Notes: generated by a model not told the origin, from the sequence alone. A stretch of 64,000 nt of DNA from Martelella endophytica (GCF_000960975.1 NZ_CP010803.1:3875818-3939817), one strand, 5' to 3'; positions 25,316-35,168 are shown, counted from the stretch's first letter. A program made the numbers and translations.

Positions 25316-26167
25316 TCAAAGCTTACGAAATAGCAAAGACCGCATCATCCCAAGCTGTCGACGCCACTGCGGCGCAATCAGCGGCTGAGCGAACACATTT
25401 TCACCCAAAGCCTCGGCCTTTACAAGAACGTTCTCGCTGACAGACATGGGCAGGTAGGCCGGCACCAGCGAGGCCGGCAGGCGACCTGCCGCCCTGAATT
25501 TCGCCAGATGCTCCCGTCCGAAGGCCGCAAAGGCGCGCACGGCGTGGCCGACGCGCTCGCTGTCACTGCCGATCAGAAAGGTTTCGCGGTCGAGGCCGGT
25601 GGCGCCGAGAATATCGGCCGGTACAAAGACCTGGCCTGCGGCGCGATGCCGCGGCATCAGCAACAGGGCACCGGCCACCGCCTGCGCGACGCCGCCGTGA
25701 CCGGCCGAATCGCTGTGGGTCGCAGCGGTGGCACTGTCGAGAACGAGACTCGCAAGCTGGATCAGCGCGGACGCGGTCTCGCCGGCATAGCCCTCGAAAT
25801 CGGTCGTGCTGCTCATCGGATCATCGTAAAGGTCGAAGATGCGCGCCTCGGTCATGCCGACAAGGGCGCGCCGCGGCAGGTTATGGGCGTGGATGGTTTC
25901 CATCAGCGCGGCGGCCAGGGGATTGGCCTCCGTCTCGCCATGGCTCTCCCCTTCGATGAGATCACGCCAGTATTGCAGGCGCACTTCGCCGGGCAGCGGC
26001 TCGCTCACGCGCTCGCGCACCCGCGCGAGCTCCGCATTGAAGCCATAGAGCGCGGCCAGCGCATGGCGCTTGTCCTCGGGCGAAAGCAGCGTCGCGAGAT
26101 AACGGTCACGATCGGCGGCGCGAAGCTCGCCCAGAAGCATGTCCCGTGTTTCGGTTGCCTCGGCCAA
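25316..26167 (-). CDS. Squalene/phytoene synthase family protein
   Basis: A 283-aa member of the trans-isoprenyl diphosphate synthase (head-to-head) fold. The first region LYGFNAELARVRERVSEP resembles the family's first aspartate-rich segment, but the DxxxD pattern is lost. In the second region FDLYDDPM and FEGYAGETASALIQL keep YxxxxA-type residues. The reduced aspartate content suggests that it is not a standard phytoene synthase; similar proteins resemble mitochondrial NDUFAF6. This fits with the adjacent Mth938/NDUFAF3-like gene. The start is uncertain: TTG at 26167 (MAEATETRD) or ATG at 26140 (MLLGEL). Both are downstream of the neighbour's stop. Confidence 0.82.
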   Translation of the reverse strand: MAEATETRDMLLGELRAADRDRYLATLLSPEDKRHALAALYGFNAELARVRERVSEPLPGEVRLQYWRDLIEGESHGETEANPLAAALMETIHAHNLPRRALVGMTEARIFDLYDDPMSSTTDFEGYAGETASALIQLASLVLDSATAATHSDSAGHGGVAQAVAGALLLMPRHRAAGQVFVPADILGATGLDRETFLIGSDSERVGHAVRAFAAFGREHLAKFRAAGRLPASLVPAYLPMSVSENVLVKAEALGENVFAQPLIAPQWRRQLGMMRSLLFRKL

Positions 26168-26181
26168 TGGAGTGCCTTTCG

Positions 26182-26568
26182 TCAGACGGCGACAAGCGCT
26201 GCTGCGACCGCCCGGGATTCCTCGAGGAGAATGTTGTAGGTGCGCACCGCGGCGCCGGTATTCATCGGATCGGCGGAGACACCCTTCTCGCGCAGGGCAT
26301 CCCTCAGCGCCCGCGGCAGCATCACCAGGTCGTTGCCGGTTCCGACCAGCAGCACCTCGATCTCGCCGGCCTGCTGCAGGATACGGTCGAAGCTTTCGAT
26401 CGAGAAGTCCTGAGGCCCGGCAATGTCCCAGCCATGAATACCCGAGGGCAGGCACAAGATCGAACCGCGATGCGACATGTCGGCAAAGCGGAAACCGCCA
26501 TTGCCATATGTATCGATCGGCGCACGTCCGGGGAAATGCGCCTTCCGGATTTCGATGCCAGGTGCCAT
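26182..26568 (-). CDS. Mth938/NDUFAF3-like domain protein
   Basis: A 128-aa protein of the Mth938-like (DUF498) family. The single alpha/beta domain contains IDTYGNGGFRF near the start, EVLLVGTGND in the middle and NTGAAVRTYNILLEE at the end, the typical conserved blocks. Human NDUFAF3 of this family and NDUFAF6 of the neighbouring gene's family both assist respiratory complex I assembly. The bacterial pair may act similarly (inference from family). It begins four bases after the secDF stop and ends 14 bases before the next gene, so secDF, this gene and the synthase-like gene are probably one transcript. Confidence 0.88.
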   Translation of the reverse strand: MAPGIEIRKAHFPGRAPIDTYGNGGFRFADMSHRGSILCLPSGIHGWDIAGPQDFSIESFDRILQQAGEIEVLLVGTGNDLVMLPRALRDALREKGVSADPMNTGAAVRTYNILLEESRAVAAALVAV

Positions 26569-26572
26569 GGCG

Positions 26573-29128
26573 TCAGACCTTGGCCTCCGTGCCGGCTGCT
26601 TCCGCCGCGTCCTCGTCCTTCTTCTTGAAGGTGTCGGGGCGCAGCCGGAAGGCGATCAGCACAGGTGCCGCGATATAGATCGACGAATAGGTGCCGATCG
26701 CGACGCCGAACAGCATGGCGAAGGTGAAGGAACGGATGACCTCGCCGCCAAACACATAGAGCGCGGCAAGCGCCAGCATCGTCGTCACCGCCGTCAGGAT
26801 GGTACGCGACAGCGTGTGGTTGATCGAGATATCGATCAGCTCCGGCAGCGGCATCTTCTGATAGCGTCTGAGGTTTTCACGCACGCGGTCGTAGACGACC
26901 ACCGTATCGTTCAGCGAATAGCCGACGATGGTCAGCACGGCGGCGATACTGGTGAGATTGAACTCCACTCCTGTCAGCACGAAGATACCGATGGTCAGCA
27001 ACACGTCATGCGCCGTGGCGATGATGGCGCCGACGGCGAACTGCCACTCGAACCGGAACCAGATGTAGATCAGGATCGCGGCAAGCGAGGCGAGAACGCC
27101 GATCGTGGCCGAACGCGTCAGCTCGCCGGAGACGACCGGCCCGACGACCTCGACACGCGAGAAGGTGTAGTCGTTCTGCAGCGCATCACGCACCTTGGCA
27201 ATCGCACTCTGCTCGGCATTGGCACCGCCGCCTTGGGCGGGAATGCGGATCAGCGCGTCCGATTCGGCGCCGAAGCCCTGCGCCTGCACCGCGCCGATAT
27301 TGAGTTCGTTGACCGTCGAGCGGATTTGGCCGAGATCGGCCGTGCCGTCCTTGGCCTCGACCTGCACGACGGAGCCGCCGGTGAAGTCGATGCCGAGGTT
27401 CATGCCATGGACGCCGAAGCCGACGACAGAGGCAACCGTCAGGATCGCCGAGGCCGCGAACGAAATCCGGCGAAAGTTCATGAAGGAGAAGTTGATGCCG
27501 TCAAACATGCCGGTGCGGATGCCCTTCGGCAGTTCCTTCGGCCGGCGGCGACGCACCCACTCGGAAATCATCCAGCGCGTTAGGTAGTAGGCGCTGAAGA
27601 TCGTGGTGATGATGCCGATGGCGAGCGTGACGGCGAAGCCGCGAACCGGACCCGATCCGAGGAAGAACAGGATCACCGCGGCGATCAGCGTCGTTACGTT
27701 GGCGTCGATGATGGTGCCGAAGGCGCGCGAGAAGCCAGCGTCAATCGCCTGAACCAGATTGCGCCCGTTCCGTCGCTCCTCGCGGATACGCTCGTAGATC
27801 AGCACGTTTGAGTCGACCGCCATACCGATGGTCAGCACGATACCGGCGATACCCGGCAGCGTCAGGGTGGAGCCGATCAGGCTGAGGATGGCGATCAGCA
27901 GCACGATGTTGAAGAACAGGGCGATGTTGGCGATGAGGCCGAACATTCCGTAGAAAACCATCATGAAGACGACGACGGCAGCGGCACCGATGACCGAGGC
28001 CATGACGCCGGCGCGGATCGAATCGGCACCGAGGCTCGGGCCGACGGTGCGTTCCTCGACCACCGTCAGCGTCGCCGGCAGCGCACCGGCGCGCAGCAGG
28101 ACGGCAAGGTCGTTGGCGCCCTGAACCGAGAAGTTGCCGGAAATCTGGCCCGAACCGCCAAGGATCGGTTCATTGATGACCGGAGCAGAGACGATCTGGT
28201 CGTCGAGCACGATGGCGAAGGGACGGCCGACATTCTGCTGGGTTGCCTGGGCAAAGCGCTGGGCGCCGCGCGAATCGAAGCGGAAGTTGACGACCGGCTC
28301 GTTGGTGCGCTGGTCGAAGGATGCCTTGGCGTCGACAAGATCTTCGCCCGAGATCAGCGCCCGCTTCTCGATCACATACGGTACCGGCGGGTCATCCATC
28401 GAATAGAGCACCTGGTCGCCGGCCGGCGGACGGCCTTCGATGGCATCCTGCGGCGACACGGTGGTGTCGACCATGTGGAAGGTCAGCTTGGCGGTCTTGT
28501 TCAGAAGCGCCTTCAGGCGCTGCGGATCGCTGAGGCCCGGTACCTGCACGATGATGCGGTCGTCGCCCTGGCGCTGGATGAGCGGTTCCGTGGTGCCGAG
28601 TTCATCGACGCGGCGGCGCACCACCTCGATCGACTGCTCGACGGCGGAGCGCATGCGATAATTGATGCCGGCATCCGTCAGCGTCAGCCTGAAGAGGCCA
28701 TTGCCGTCATCGGTGATCGACACTTCCTGGAAACTGCCGCCATTCAGCGTGCCGGCATTGATGTATTCCGCCAGCGGCTCCAGCGCCGTCTGCGCCGCCT
28801 GATACTGCGCCGGATCGGTGATGCGGACCTGTGCGGTCTCGCCCGTGCCGGAAAGGCCGGTGTAGCGGACCTGGGCATCGCGCAGATCGGAGCGCATGTC
28901 ATCGACCAGCGTGTTCATCCGGTCGGCGACGATATCGCTGCGATCGACCTGCAGCATGATGTAGGAACCGCCCTGAAGGTCGAGACCGAGCGTGACCTTG
29001 CTGTCAGGAACCCAGCCGGGAAGCTTGGCCAGTTGCTGGTCGGAAAACAGGTTCGGCACGGCAATGACAATGCCCAACACCACGACTAGCCAGATAAAAA
29101 GGGTCTTCCAGCGGGAAAAGTACAGCAT
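26573..29128 (-). CDS. secDF: Fused protein translocase subunit SecDF
   Basis: An 851-aa inner-membrane protein combining SecD (about residues 1-520) and SecF (about 540-840). SecD begins with one helix, then the large periplasmic P1 region starting GLDLQGGSYIMLQVD, and five helices including GMAVDSNVLIYERIREE. SecF begins with GMNLGIDFTGGSVVQVE and has the matching GYSLNDTVVVYDRVREN. These paired Asp/Arg-rich membrane motifs couple the proton gradient to protein release on the periplasmic side. The fusion is common in some alphaproteobacteria. It lies downstream of yajC on the same strand with a hairpin-bearing gap of 169 bases. Confidence 0.97.
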   Translation of the reverse strand: MLYFSRWKTLFIWLVVVLGIVIAVPNLFSDQQLAKLPGWVPDSKVTLGLDLQGGSYIMLQVDRSDIVADRMNTLVDDMRSDLRDAQVRYTGLSGTGETAQVRITDPAQYQAAQTALEPLAEYINAGTLNGGSFQEVSITDDGNGLFRLTLTDAGINYRMRSAVEQSIEVVRRRVDELGTTEPLIQRQGDDRIIVQVPGLSDPQRLKALLNKTAKLTFHMVDTTVSPQDAIEGRPPAGDQVLYSMDDPPVPYVIEKRALISGEDLVDAKASFDQRTNEPVVNFRFDSRGAQRFAQATQQNVGRPFAIVLDDQIVSAPVINEPILGGSGQISGNFSVQGANDLAVLLRAGALPATLTVVEERTVGPSLGADSIRAGVMASVIGAAAVVVFMMVFYGMFGLIANIALFFNIVLLIAILSLIGSTLTLPGIAGIVLTIGMAVDSNVLIYERIREERRNGRNLVQAIDAGFSRAFGTIIDANVTTLIAAVILFFLGSGPVRGFAVTLAIGIITTIFSAYYLTRWMISEWVRRRRPKELPKGIRTGMFDGINFSFMNFRRISFAASAILTVASVVGFGVHGMNLGIDFTGGSVVQVEAKDGTADLGQIRSTVNELNIGAVQAQGFGAESDALIRIPAQGGGANAEQSAIAKVRDALQNDYTFSRVEVVGPVVSGELTRSATIGVLASLAAILIYIWFRFEWQFAVGAIIATAHDVLLTIGIFVLTGVEFNLTSIAAVLTIVGYSLNDTVVVYDRVRENLRRYQKMPLPELIDISINHTLSRTILTAVTTMLALAALYVFGGEVIRSFTFAMLFGVAIGTYSSIYIAAPVLIAFRLRPDTFKKKDEDAAEAAGTEAKV

Positions 29129-29206
29129 GAAGGTCTCGGTTCGTCCGTTTCAGATCGGTCGGCTGCGCTCTTGAGGGCGGCGCCGTAACAAGACGCGGCC
29201 CGCAGC

Positions 29207-29222
29207 TCAGGCGAAAGCCTGA
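29207..29222 (-). other. GNRA-type hairpin between yajC and secDF
   Basis: TCAGGC-GAAA-GCCTGA on the plus strand gives a 6-bp stem around a tetraloop in the 169-base yajC-secDF gap. Outer CCGC/GCGG blocks could extend it. There is no T run, so it is more likely an RNA processing or stability element than a terminator. On the transcribed minus strand the loop reads TTTC. Confidence 0.35.
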
Positions 29223-29297
29223 AGCCAGCGGGCAGCAGTCAATACATGCGGTTCCGGCACGCGGCGCTTCTGAACAAAGCGGCGGCCGGACACAGCA

Positions 29298-29648
29298 TCA
29301 GGCCTTGGCCTTCGGATCTTCGGTCTTGACCGGCTCACCCTTGACCCGGACCTCGGAAACGTAGCTGCGCATGATGCGGGTGCGGATGCCTTCGGCGATT
29401 TCGACCTCGAGTTCGTTGTCGTCAACGACCTTGGTAACCTTTCCGACGATGCCACCGGCGGTTACGACCTGGTCGCCGCGACGGATGGCCGAAAGGGTCT
29501 CCTGCCGCTTCTTCGCCTGCCGGCGCTGCGGCCGGATCAGCAGGAAGTACCAGATGGCCATCAGCGGCACGAACAGGAAAATCATTTCCAGACCGGAGCC
29601 CATCGGGCTACCGGCGCCTGCCGCCTGGGCGTAAGCCGTGCTAAACAT
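29298..29648 (-). CDS. yajC: Preprotein translocase accessory subunit YajC
   Basis: A 116-aa small membrane protein of the SecDF-YajC complex. One helix (about residues 21-38, LEMIFLFVPLMAIWYFLL) is followed by the hallmark IRPQRRQAKKRQE and then GDQVVTAGGIVGKV of the cytoplasmic domain. It is placed upstream of secDF, as in many proteobacteria. ATG 29648 is preferred; a TTG three codons upstream sits only two bases from the GAGGAG Shine-Dalgarno, which is too near. Confidence 0.95.
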   Translation of the reverse strand: MFSTAYAQAAGAGSPMGSGLEMIFLFVPLMAIWYFLLIRPQRRQAKKRQETLSAIRRGDQVVTAGGIVGKVTKVVDDNELEVEIAEGIRTRIMRSYVSEVRVKGEPVKTEDPKAKA

Positions 29649-29857
29649 GTCGCTCAAAACTCCTCAAACCATTACCGGGGCTCAGGCCCCACGATGTGTC
29701 GCCGGTATATAGTCGGAGGCCCGTTCAATGCAAACAAAAGCGTTCGGCGAATGGCTTGTTTTGCTGCCGACTGGCCATTTTTCCCCGGATTCGCCCTTGC
29801 GCGGGCCGCGAAAAACGAAAATCTGGCAACAGTTAAGCCACCCGGAAGACAGTGGAG

Positions 29858-30727
29858 ATGAAATTGGGCAAGGAAACGACAAAGGCTCTGATGGCCGAAA
29901 TGAGACGCATCGCCGATGCGCTGGATCGCATGGCCGGCCCCGCCCCGCGCGAAAGTGACCTCGATGCGGCCGACTGTTTTGTCTGGAAACCGGAAACCTC
30001 GTATCTCGCGCCCGTGCCGCGGCCGGCCCGCGTCTCGCTGTCGCTGATCCGCGGTGTCGATCACGTCCGCGACATCCTCTACGAAAACACGCTCCGCTTC
30101 GCGGAGGGCTTTCCCGCCAACAACGCTCTGCTATGGGGCGCGCGCGGCATGGGCAAGTCCTCGCTGGTCAAGGCCATCCATGCCGAGATCGCCGACGACA
30201 GGAAATTGCCGCTGAAGCTGGTCGAACTCTACCGAGAGGATATCGGCACACTTGCCACCCTGCTCGACATCCTCAAGGGCTCGCAATACCGCTTCCTGCT
30301 GTTTTCGGACGACCTGTCCTTCGATCATGACGACGCGGCCTACAAGTCGCTGAAGGCTGCGCTCGACGGCGGCGTGGAAGGCCGGCCGGAGAATGTCCTG
30401 CTCTACGCCACGTCCAACCGCCGCCACCTGATGCCGCGCGACATGATCGAGAACGAGCGTTCCACCGCCATCAATCCATCGGAAGCGGTCGAGGAAAAGG
30501 TTTCGCTCTCCGACCGTTTCGGCCTCTGGCTCGGCTTCCACAAATGCAGTCAGGACGATTACCTGGCAATGATCGACGGCTACGCCGCCCATTTCGGCCT
30601 GGAGGGCGACGACCTTCACGCCGAAGCCCTCACCTGGGCCACCACCCGCGGCGGCCGCTCCGGCCGCGTCGCCTGGCAGTTCATCCAGGACATCGCAGGA
30701 CGCCAGCGCAAACATCTGACTTTTTAG
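29858..30727 (+). CDS. DUF815 family AAA-type ATPase
   Basis: A 289-aa cytoplasmic P-loop protein. Walker A is GARGMGKSS (about residue 93), and LLFSDDLSF supplies the Walker B-like acidic pair near residue 150. ATSNRRHLM is the sensor-1-like segment typical of the DUF815 family, and a C-terminal helical lid ends the protein. The cellular role of this family is not established. It is divergent from yajC and convergent with nlpD. The ATG at 29858 has GGAAGA at a good distance; a GTG two codons earlier is less likely. Confidence 0.9.
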   Translation: MKLGKETTKALMAEMRRIADALDRMAGPAPRESDLDAADCFVWKPETSYLAPVPRPARVSLSLIRGVDHVRDILYENTLRFAEGFPANNALLWGARGMGKSSLVKAIHAEIADDRKLPLKLVELYREDIGTLATLLDILKGSQYRFLLFSDDLSFDHDDAAYKSLKAALDGGVEGRPENVLLYATSNRRHLMPRDMIENERSTAINPSEAVEEKVSLSDRFGLWLGFHKCSQDDYLAMIDGYAAHFGLEGDDLHAEALTWATTRGGRSGRVAWQFIQDIAGRQRKHLTF

Positions 30728-30755
30728 ACTTTTCCACTTTGAGCTCCAAAAGCAA

Positions 30756-30784
30756 CGGCGCGCCCGGAACTTCCGGACGCGCCG
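30756..30784 (-). terminator. Terminator of the nlpD-like gene
   Basis: CGGCGCG.CCGGAA and TTCCGG.CGCGCCG form a long stem with one internal mismatch in the gap between the convergent DUF815 and nlpD-like genes. On the minus strand it is followed by TTGCTTTT, suiting termination of the nlpD-surE operon. Confidence 0.7.
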
Positions 30785-30811
30785 CTGAAGGCTCAAAAAT
30801 GAGACCAGCCT

Positions 30812-32326
30812 TTACCCGTTCAGATACTGCATCGGGTCGACAGCCTTGGTGTTTTCGCGGACCTCGAAGTGAACCATCGGCCGCTGGGCCTTGCCGGTCA
30901 TACCGGAGACAGCGATGGTCTGGCCGCGCTGGACGCTGTCGCCGCGCTTGACGTTCAGCTGCTCGGCATAGCCGTAAACCGTCACCCGGCCGTCGTCATG
31001 GCGGATCAGGATGGCATTGCCGTAATCCGAAAGCCCATCATCGGCATAGACGACAACGCCGTTCTCCGCCGCCTTGATCGGGGTTCCGGCGGGAACCGAG
31101 ATATCGATACCCTCGGAGATGCTATCGCCATCCGCCTGGCCGAAGCTGACCACCACGGCGCCCTTGGCGGGCCAGCGATAGGTGGAAATTCCCGTTCCTT
31201 CAGGGACAGCCTCGCCGGCATCGGGGCGCACGGCAGCCTCCTCGACCACGGCCTTCTGTTCGACGGCCGGCGGCTGATAGGGCTTCGGATTGTCGGAGGC
31301 GGCGGCCTGTTGCTGGGGCGCGGCAGTCTGCGGCTGGCTCTGTGGCGTTGCGGCCGTCTGCACAGGTTCGACCGGCTGGGGCGGAGCGGCCCCGGTCGGG
31401 ATCACCAGCTTCTGACCGATGCGGATATTGGTGTTCGAAAGCCCGTTCGCGGCCTTCAGCGCATCGACCGTGACGCCGTTGGCGACCGCGATCTTGTAGA
31501 GGCTGTCGCCGCTCTGCACCGTATAGGTACCGCCCTGAGGCGCACTGCCGGCACCGCTCTCGTTGGTGCGCGATGCAGTAGCGCTCGAAGACTGCACGCC
31601 CTCGCGGGTTGTCGGTGTCGTCGGGAGAACCGCGACACGCTGGTCCGGCGTGTTCGTCGGCGCCGGTTGCGGCGTCGTCGGCACGAGACCCTGCGACTGG
31701 CTGGCAGTCTTGGCGACACCCGGCTGAGTGGTCAGCATCGGCACAAGCAGAACCTGGCCGGGCCGCACCTGCGAGGCGCTGGTCATGCCGTTGGCGCTGA
31801 GGATATCCTGTTCGGAAACGCCGTTGCGGGCGGCGAACTGGGAAAGCGTCTCGTCGCCACGAAGCATCACCCGCTTGGTCGCGACATCCTGCGTCTGCGA
31901 AGGAAGCGTGCTCGGTGCGCCAACGGAAGGCTGGCTATAGGTGGTGGAGGGATTGGCCGGCTGGGCAAGCGCTGCGGTCTGGACCGGCTGGCTCGGCGGC
32001 GGCAGTGAACTGCTCTGCACCGAAACCGGCGTTGTCGCCATGCGCGCGCCGGAACCGGCGGTCGTTGCGGTGTTGATCGGCTGACGGCTGACCACGGGAT
32101 CGCCGTATGTCTGCGCCGTCTGATAGCCACCACCGCCGACATTTTCCGGGGGAACGAGCTGCTGATAAGTGGGACGCGGAGCCACCGAGCCCGTTGTCAT
32201 GGTATCGGGACTGCCCCCAAAACGGGCGCTCTCGGAGCTGCAACCGGCTGCCAGAACGGCTAGTGCCGAAACGAGCATGAAACCTTGTGTTGCCTTGCCG
32301 ACTTCCGGCATACCAGAAATACGCAT
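30812..32326 (-). CDS. nlpD: NlpD-like LysM/M23 lipoprotein, amidase activator
   Basis: A 504-aa envelope lipoprotein. The signal peptide ends at a lipobox, LAAGC (Cys about residue 29). Two LysM peptidoglycan-binding repeats follow (about 155-200, MLRGDETLSQFAARNGV; about 268-312, YTVQSGDSLYKIAVANGV), separated by Pro/Gln/Thr-rich linkers. A LytM/M23 domain occupies about 380-500. The catalytic zinc ligands are degraded: the first His is missing before EGIDIS, YAHL is changed to YAEQ, and HLH is reduced to MVH. This is as in NlpD and EnvC, which activate cell-division amidases instead of cutting peptidoglycan. The pcm-surE neighbourhood is the classical nlpD context. Confidence 0.9.
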   Translation of the reverse strand: MRISGMPEVGKATQGFMLVSALAVLAAGCSSESARFGGSPDTMTTGSVAPRPTYQQLVPPENVGGGGYQTAQTYGDPVVSRQPINTATTAGSGARMATTPVSVQSSSLPPPSQPVQTAALAQPANPSTTYSQPSVGAPSTLPSQTQDVATKRVMLRGDETLSQFAARNGVSEQDILSANGMTSASQVRPGQVLLVPMLTTQPGVAKTASQSQGLVPTTPQPAPTNTPDQRVAVLPTTPTTREGVQSSSATASRTNESGAGSAPQGGTYTVQSGDSLYKIAVANGVTVDALKAANGLSNTNIRIGQKLVIPTGAAPPQPVEPVQTAATPQSQPQTAAPQQQAAASDNPKPYQPPAVEQKAVVEEAAVRPDAGEAVPEGTGISTYRWPAKGAVVVSFGQADGDSISEGIDISVPAGTPIKAAENGVVVYADDGLSDYGNAILIRHDDGRVTVYGYAEQLNVKRGDSVQRGQTIAVSGMTGKAQRPMVHFEVRENTKAVDPMQYLNG

Positions 32327-32432
32327 GAACCGACCTGTACGCTAGAACTGAAACTGCACTGGTTTTAAACGCAACACAGTTACCGTCGGGTTAAAGGCCC
32401 GCGTTTTGCCAAAATTTCCGTCAGGTCGACGA

Positions 32433-33101
32433 TCAGAGCGATTTGGAAACGCCGCGCTCAGCTGCGAGATAAGGCACTTCGAACAGATCCTGTCGTTCGA
32501 ACCGGCTGCCAATCCGCGTCATGCGCACCATCAGTGGCGGCGCGCCTTCGCGCAGCAGCGGCGCCATGATGACGCCGTTGGAGACGAGTTGCTCGACACG
32601 GGCACGGGGAATTTCGGGAAGCGCGACGGTGTAGAAGATGCGGTCGAAGGTGCCCTCGCCGCTCAGCCCCTCGCGGCCATCGGCCTGGCGCAGGACCACG
32701 CTCCTGAGGCCGAGCTCGCTCATCCGCTGGCGGGCATTTTCCGTCAGCGTGCGATAGCGCTCGACGCTGAGAACCCGCTCGACGATGCGGCCGATGATGG
32801 CGGCAGTGTAACCGGAACCGGTTCCCACCTCCAGCACCCGCTGCCCAGGCTTCAGCCGCAGGAGATCGAGGAGGCGGATGGCGAGATCGGCACTTTCCAT
32901 GAAGGCGCCGCATTCGATCGGAAGCGAGCGCCCGCTATAGGCATAGGGCGTCAGATGCGACGGGGTGAACAGCGAGCGCGGCGTCGCCTCGACGGCGGCC
33001 AGGAGATCGAGATTGGTCACGCCGCTGCTTCTGAGCTGCATGACCAGGGCTGCGAACCCCTCGCGTTCCTGAAGCTTGGTAGCCACCTGATTCTCTTTCA
33101 C
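32433..33101 (-). CDS. pcm: Protein-L-isoaspartate O-methyltransferase
   Basis: The 222-aa enzyme transfers a methyl group from SAM to isoaspartyl residues so that damaged proteins can be repaired. The SAM motif I is [15 protein letters not shown] (about residue 88). The N-terminal part keeps [10 protein letters not shown], and motif [15 protein letters not shown] is near residue 150. Translation probably starts at GTG 33101, overlapping the surE stop as GTGA, so the two are translationally coupled. The downstream nlpD-like gene follows after 106 bases. Confidence 0.94.
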   Translation of the reverse strand: MKENQVATKLQEREGFAALVMQLRSSGVTNLDLLAAVEATPRSLFTPSHLTPYAYSGRSLPIECGAFMESADLAIRLLDLLRLKPGQRVLEVGTGSGYTAAIIGRIVERVLSVERYRTLTENARQRMSELGLRSVVLRQADGREGLSGEGTFDRIFYTVALPEIPRARVEQLVSNGVIMAPLLREGAPPLMVRMTRIGSRFERQDLFEVPYLAAERGVSKSL

Positions 33102-33859
33102 GATTTGCCGAGAGCTTTCGTGATCCTGTCGCGAACCGCGTAATCGGTCAAGTCGAGCTTCAGCGGCGTGACGGAGATGTAGTTGTCGTGCACGGCCTCA
33201 AGATCGCTGTCGGCATCGAAATCGGCGAGACGCTCGCGGAAGCCGAGCCAGTAATAGGGCAGACCGCGGCCATCGGCACGCTTTTCCACCGTCAGGCCCG
33301 ATTCGAGCTTGCCCTGCGTCGTCACCCTGGTGCCCTTCACCGCCTCCGGCGCGCAGGCCGGGAAATTGACGTTGAGGAAGGTGCCTTTCGGCAGCTCCAG
33401 CGTCATGAGCTTCTTCAGAAGGGCCACGGCGTGACGCTCGCCGACTTCCCACGGGAAGCTGCGGCCGTTCTCGTAGATGCCCTCCTGGCTGAGCGCGATA
33501 GAGCGCACACCCTGGAGCGTGCCCTCGATGGCGGCGGCGATGGTGCCGGAATAGGTGACGTCATCGGCCATGTTGGCGCCTGAATTGATGCCGGAGAGAA
33601 TCAGATCGGGCGGACCGGGCAGCACTTCGCGCACCGCCATGATCACGCAGTCGGTGGGCGTGCCGCGCAGCGCATATTGCTTCTCGCCGTATTGGCGCAG
33701 CCGCAGGGGCTCCGACAGGGTCAGCGAATGCGCAAGCCCGCTCTGGTCAGTCTCCGGCGCCACCGTCCAGACGTCGCCGGAAAGTTGCGCAGCAAGGCTC
33801 TGCAGCATTTCAAGGCCGGGGCCATGAATGCCGTCGTCATTGGTCAACAGGATACGCAT
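33098..33859 (-). CDS. surE: 5'/3'-nucleotidase SurE
   Basis: A 253-aa metal-dependent phosphatase acting on nucleoside monophosphates. The N-terminal [16 protein letters not shown] carries the DD metal motif, and [18 protein letters not shown] holds the conserved Asn and Gly loop. It lies three bases downstream of serS and overlaps pcm, in the widespread surE-pcm-nlpD stationary-phase survival cluster. Length is normal. Confidence 0.96.
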   Translation of the reverse strand: MRILLTNDDGIHGPGLEMLQSLAAQLSGDVWTVAPETDQSGLAHSLTLSEPLRLRQYGEKQYALRGTPTDCVIMAVREVLPGPPDLILSGINSGANMADDVTYSGTIAAAIEGTLQGVRSIALSQEGIYENGRSFPWEVGERHAVALLKKLMTLELPKGTFLNVNFPACAPEAVKGTRVTTQGKLESGLTVEKRADGRGLPYYWLGFRERLADFDADSDLEAVHDNYISVTPLKLDLTDYAVRDRITKALGKS

Positions 33860-33862
33860 GGT

Positions 33863-35146
33863 TCAGCCCTGTGCCTCGATCTTCGTCAGGCCACCCATAT
33901 AGGGCACCAGAACCTCCGGCACCGTGACGGAACCATCCTCGTTGAGGTAGTTCTCGACAACCGCGATCAGAGCACGGCCGACGGCGACGCCGGAACCGTT
34001 CAGCGTGTGCACGAAGGTGGTCTGCTTTTCGTCCTTCGCCCGGTAGCGCGCATTCATCCGCCGCGCCTGGAAATCGCCGCAAACCGAGCAGGACGAAATC
34101 TCGCGATAGCTGTTCTGCCCCGGCAGCCAGACCTCAAGGTCGTAGGTCTTGCGGGCCGAAAAGCCCATATCACCCGTCGAAAGCGCCATCACCCGATAAT
34201 GCAGGCCAAGCTTCTTCAGCACGTCCTCGGCGGCCGACGTCATCCGCTCCAGCTCGTCGAGCGATGATTCGGCATCGGTGATCGAGACCATCTCGCACTT
34301 CAGGAACTGGTGCTGGCGCAGCATGCCGCGCGTGTCGCGCCCTGCAGAACCCGCCTCCGAGCGGAAGCAATAGGTGAGCGCGGTGTAGCGCAGCGGCAGC
34401 TTTTCTGCCGGCAGGATTTCACCGGCCACCAGATTGGTGAGCGGCACTTCGGCCGTCGGGATCATCCAGCGATCCTCCGAGGCCCTGAACAGATCGTCGG
34501 CGAATTTCGGGAGCTGCCCCGTTCCATAGAGGGCTGTATCACGCACCAGAAGCGGCGGGCTGACTTCCTCATAGCCGTGCTCGCCGGTGTGCATGTCGAT
34601 CATGAACTGGCCGAGCGCGCGTTCCAGTCGGGCAAAGGCGCCGGTCAGCACCGTGAAGCGCGAGCCCGAAAGCTTCGCCGCCCGCTCGAAATCCATGCCG
34701 CCAAGGGCCTCGCCGATCTCGAAGTGCTCCTTCGCCGGGTGATTCCAGCCGGGCTTCTTGCCCCACTGGCGGACCTCGACATTATCGGCCTCATCTTTGC
34801 CGACCGGCACATCGGCAAGCGGAACATTGGGGATGCCGGCAAGCAGCGCGTCAAGCGCGGCGCTCGCCGCCCGCTCCTCTTCCTCGGCCTGCGGCATGGT
34901 GGTCTTGATCTCGGCCACCTCGGCCTTCAGCTTTTCCGCGGTCTCCGTATCCTTGCGGCCCATCGCCGCGCCGATTTCCTTCGAGGCGGCGTTGCGGCGG
35001 GATTGCATGTCCTGGAGACGCTGAACCACGGAACGGCGCTTCTCATCAAGTTCGACGATCTTTTCGGCGAGCGGTTCGGCACCGCGCGCAGCAAGCGCCT
35101 TGTCGAGCGCCTCCGGGTTTTCGCGAATCCATTTGATATCGAGCAT
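33863..35146 (-). CDS. serS: Seryl-tRNA synthetase
   Basis: A 427-aa class II synthetase. An N-terminal coiled-coil arm (about residues 28-105, long charged helices) contacts the tRNA-Ser variable arm. Motif 2 is [15 protein letters not shown] with the following RQHQFLK, and motif 3 is [14 protein letters not shown]. The ATG at 35146 gives the standard [12 protein letters not shown] start. Only 28 bases separate this codon from a strong terminator hairpin that ends the tat operon, so serS depends on readthrough or on a promoter overlapping the terminator. surE follows after three bases. Confidence 0.97.
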   Translation of the reverse strand: MLDIKWIRENPEALDKALAARGAEPLAEKIVELDEKRRSVVQRLQDMQSRRNAASKEIGAAMGRKDTETAEKLKAEVAEIKTTMPQAEEEERAASAALDALLAGIPNVPLADVPVGKDEADNVEVRQWGKKPGWNHPAKEHFEIGEALGGMDFERAAKLSGSRFTVLTGAFARLERALGQFMIDMHTGEHGYEEVSPPLLVRDTALYGTGQLPKFADDLFRASEDRWMIPTAEVPLTNLVAGEILPAEKLPLRYTALTYCFRSEAGSAGRDTRGMLRQHQFLKCEMVSITDAESSLDELERMTSAAEDVLKKLGLHYRVMALSTGDMGFSARKTYDLEVWLPGQNSYREISSCSVCGDFQARRMNARYRAKDEKQTTFVHTLNGSGVAVGRALIAVVENYLNEDGSVTVPEVLVPYMGGLTKIEAQG

Positions 35147-35168
35147 CGTTCCAGCTTTCTGACAAAGA

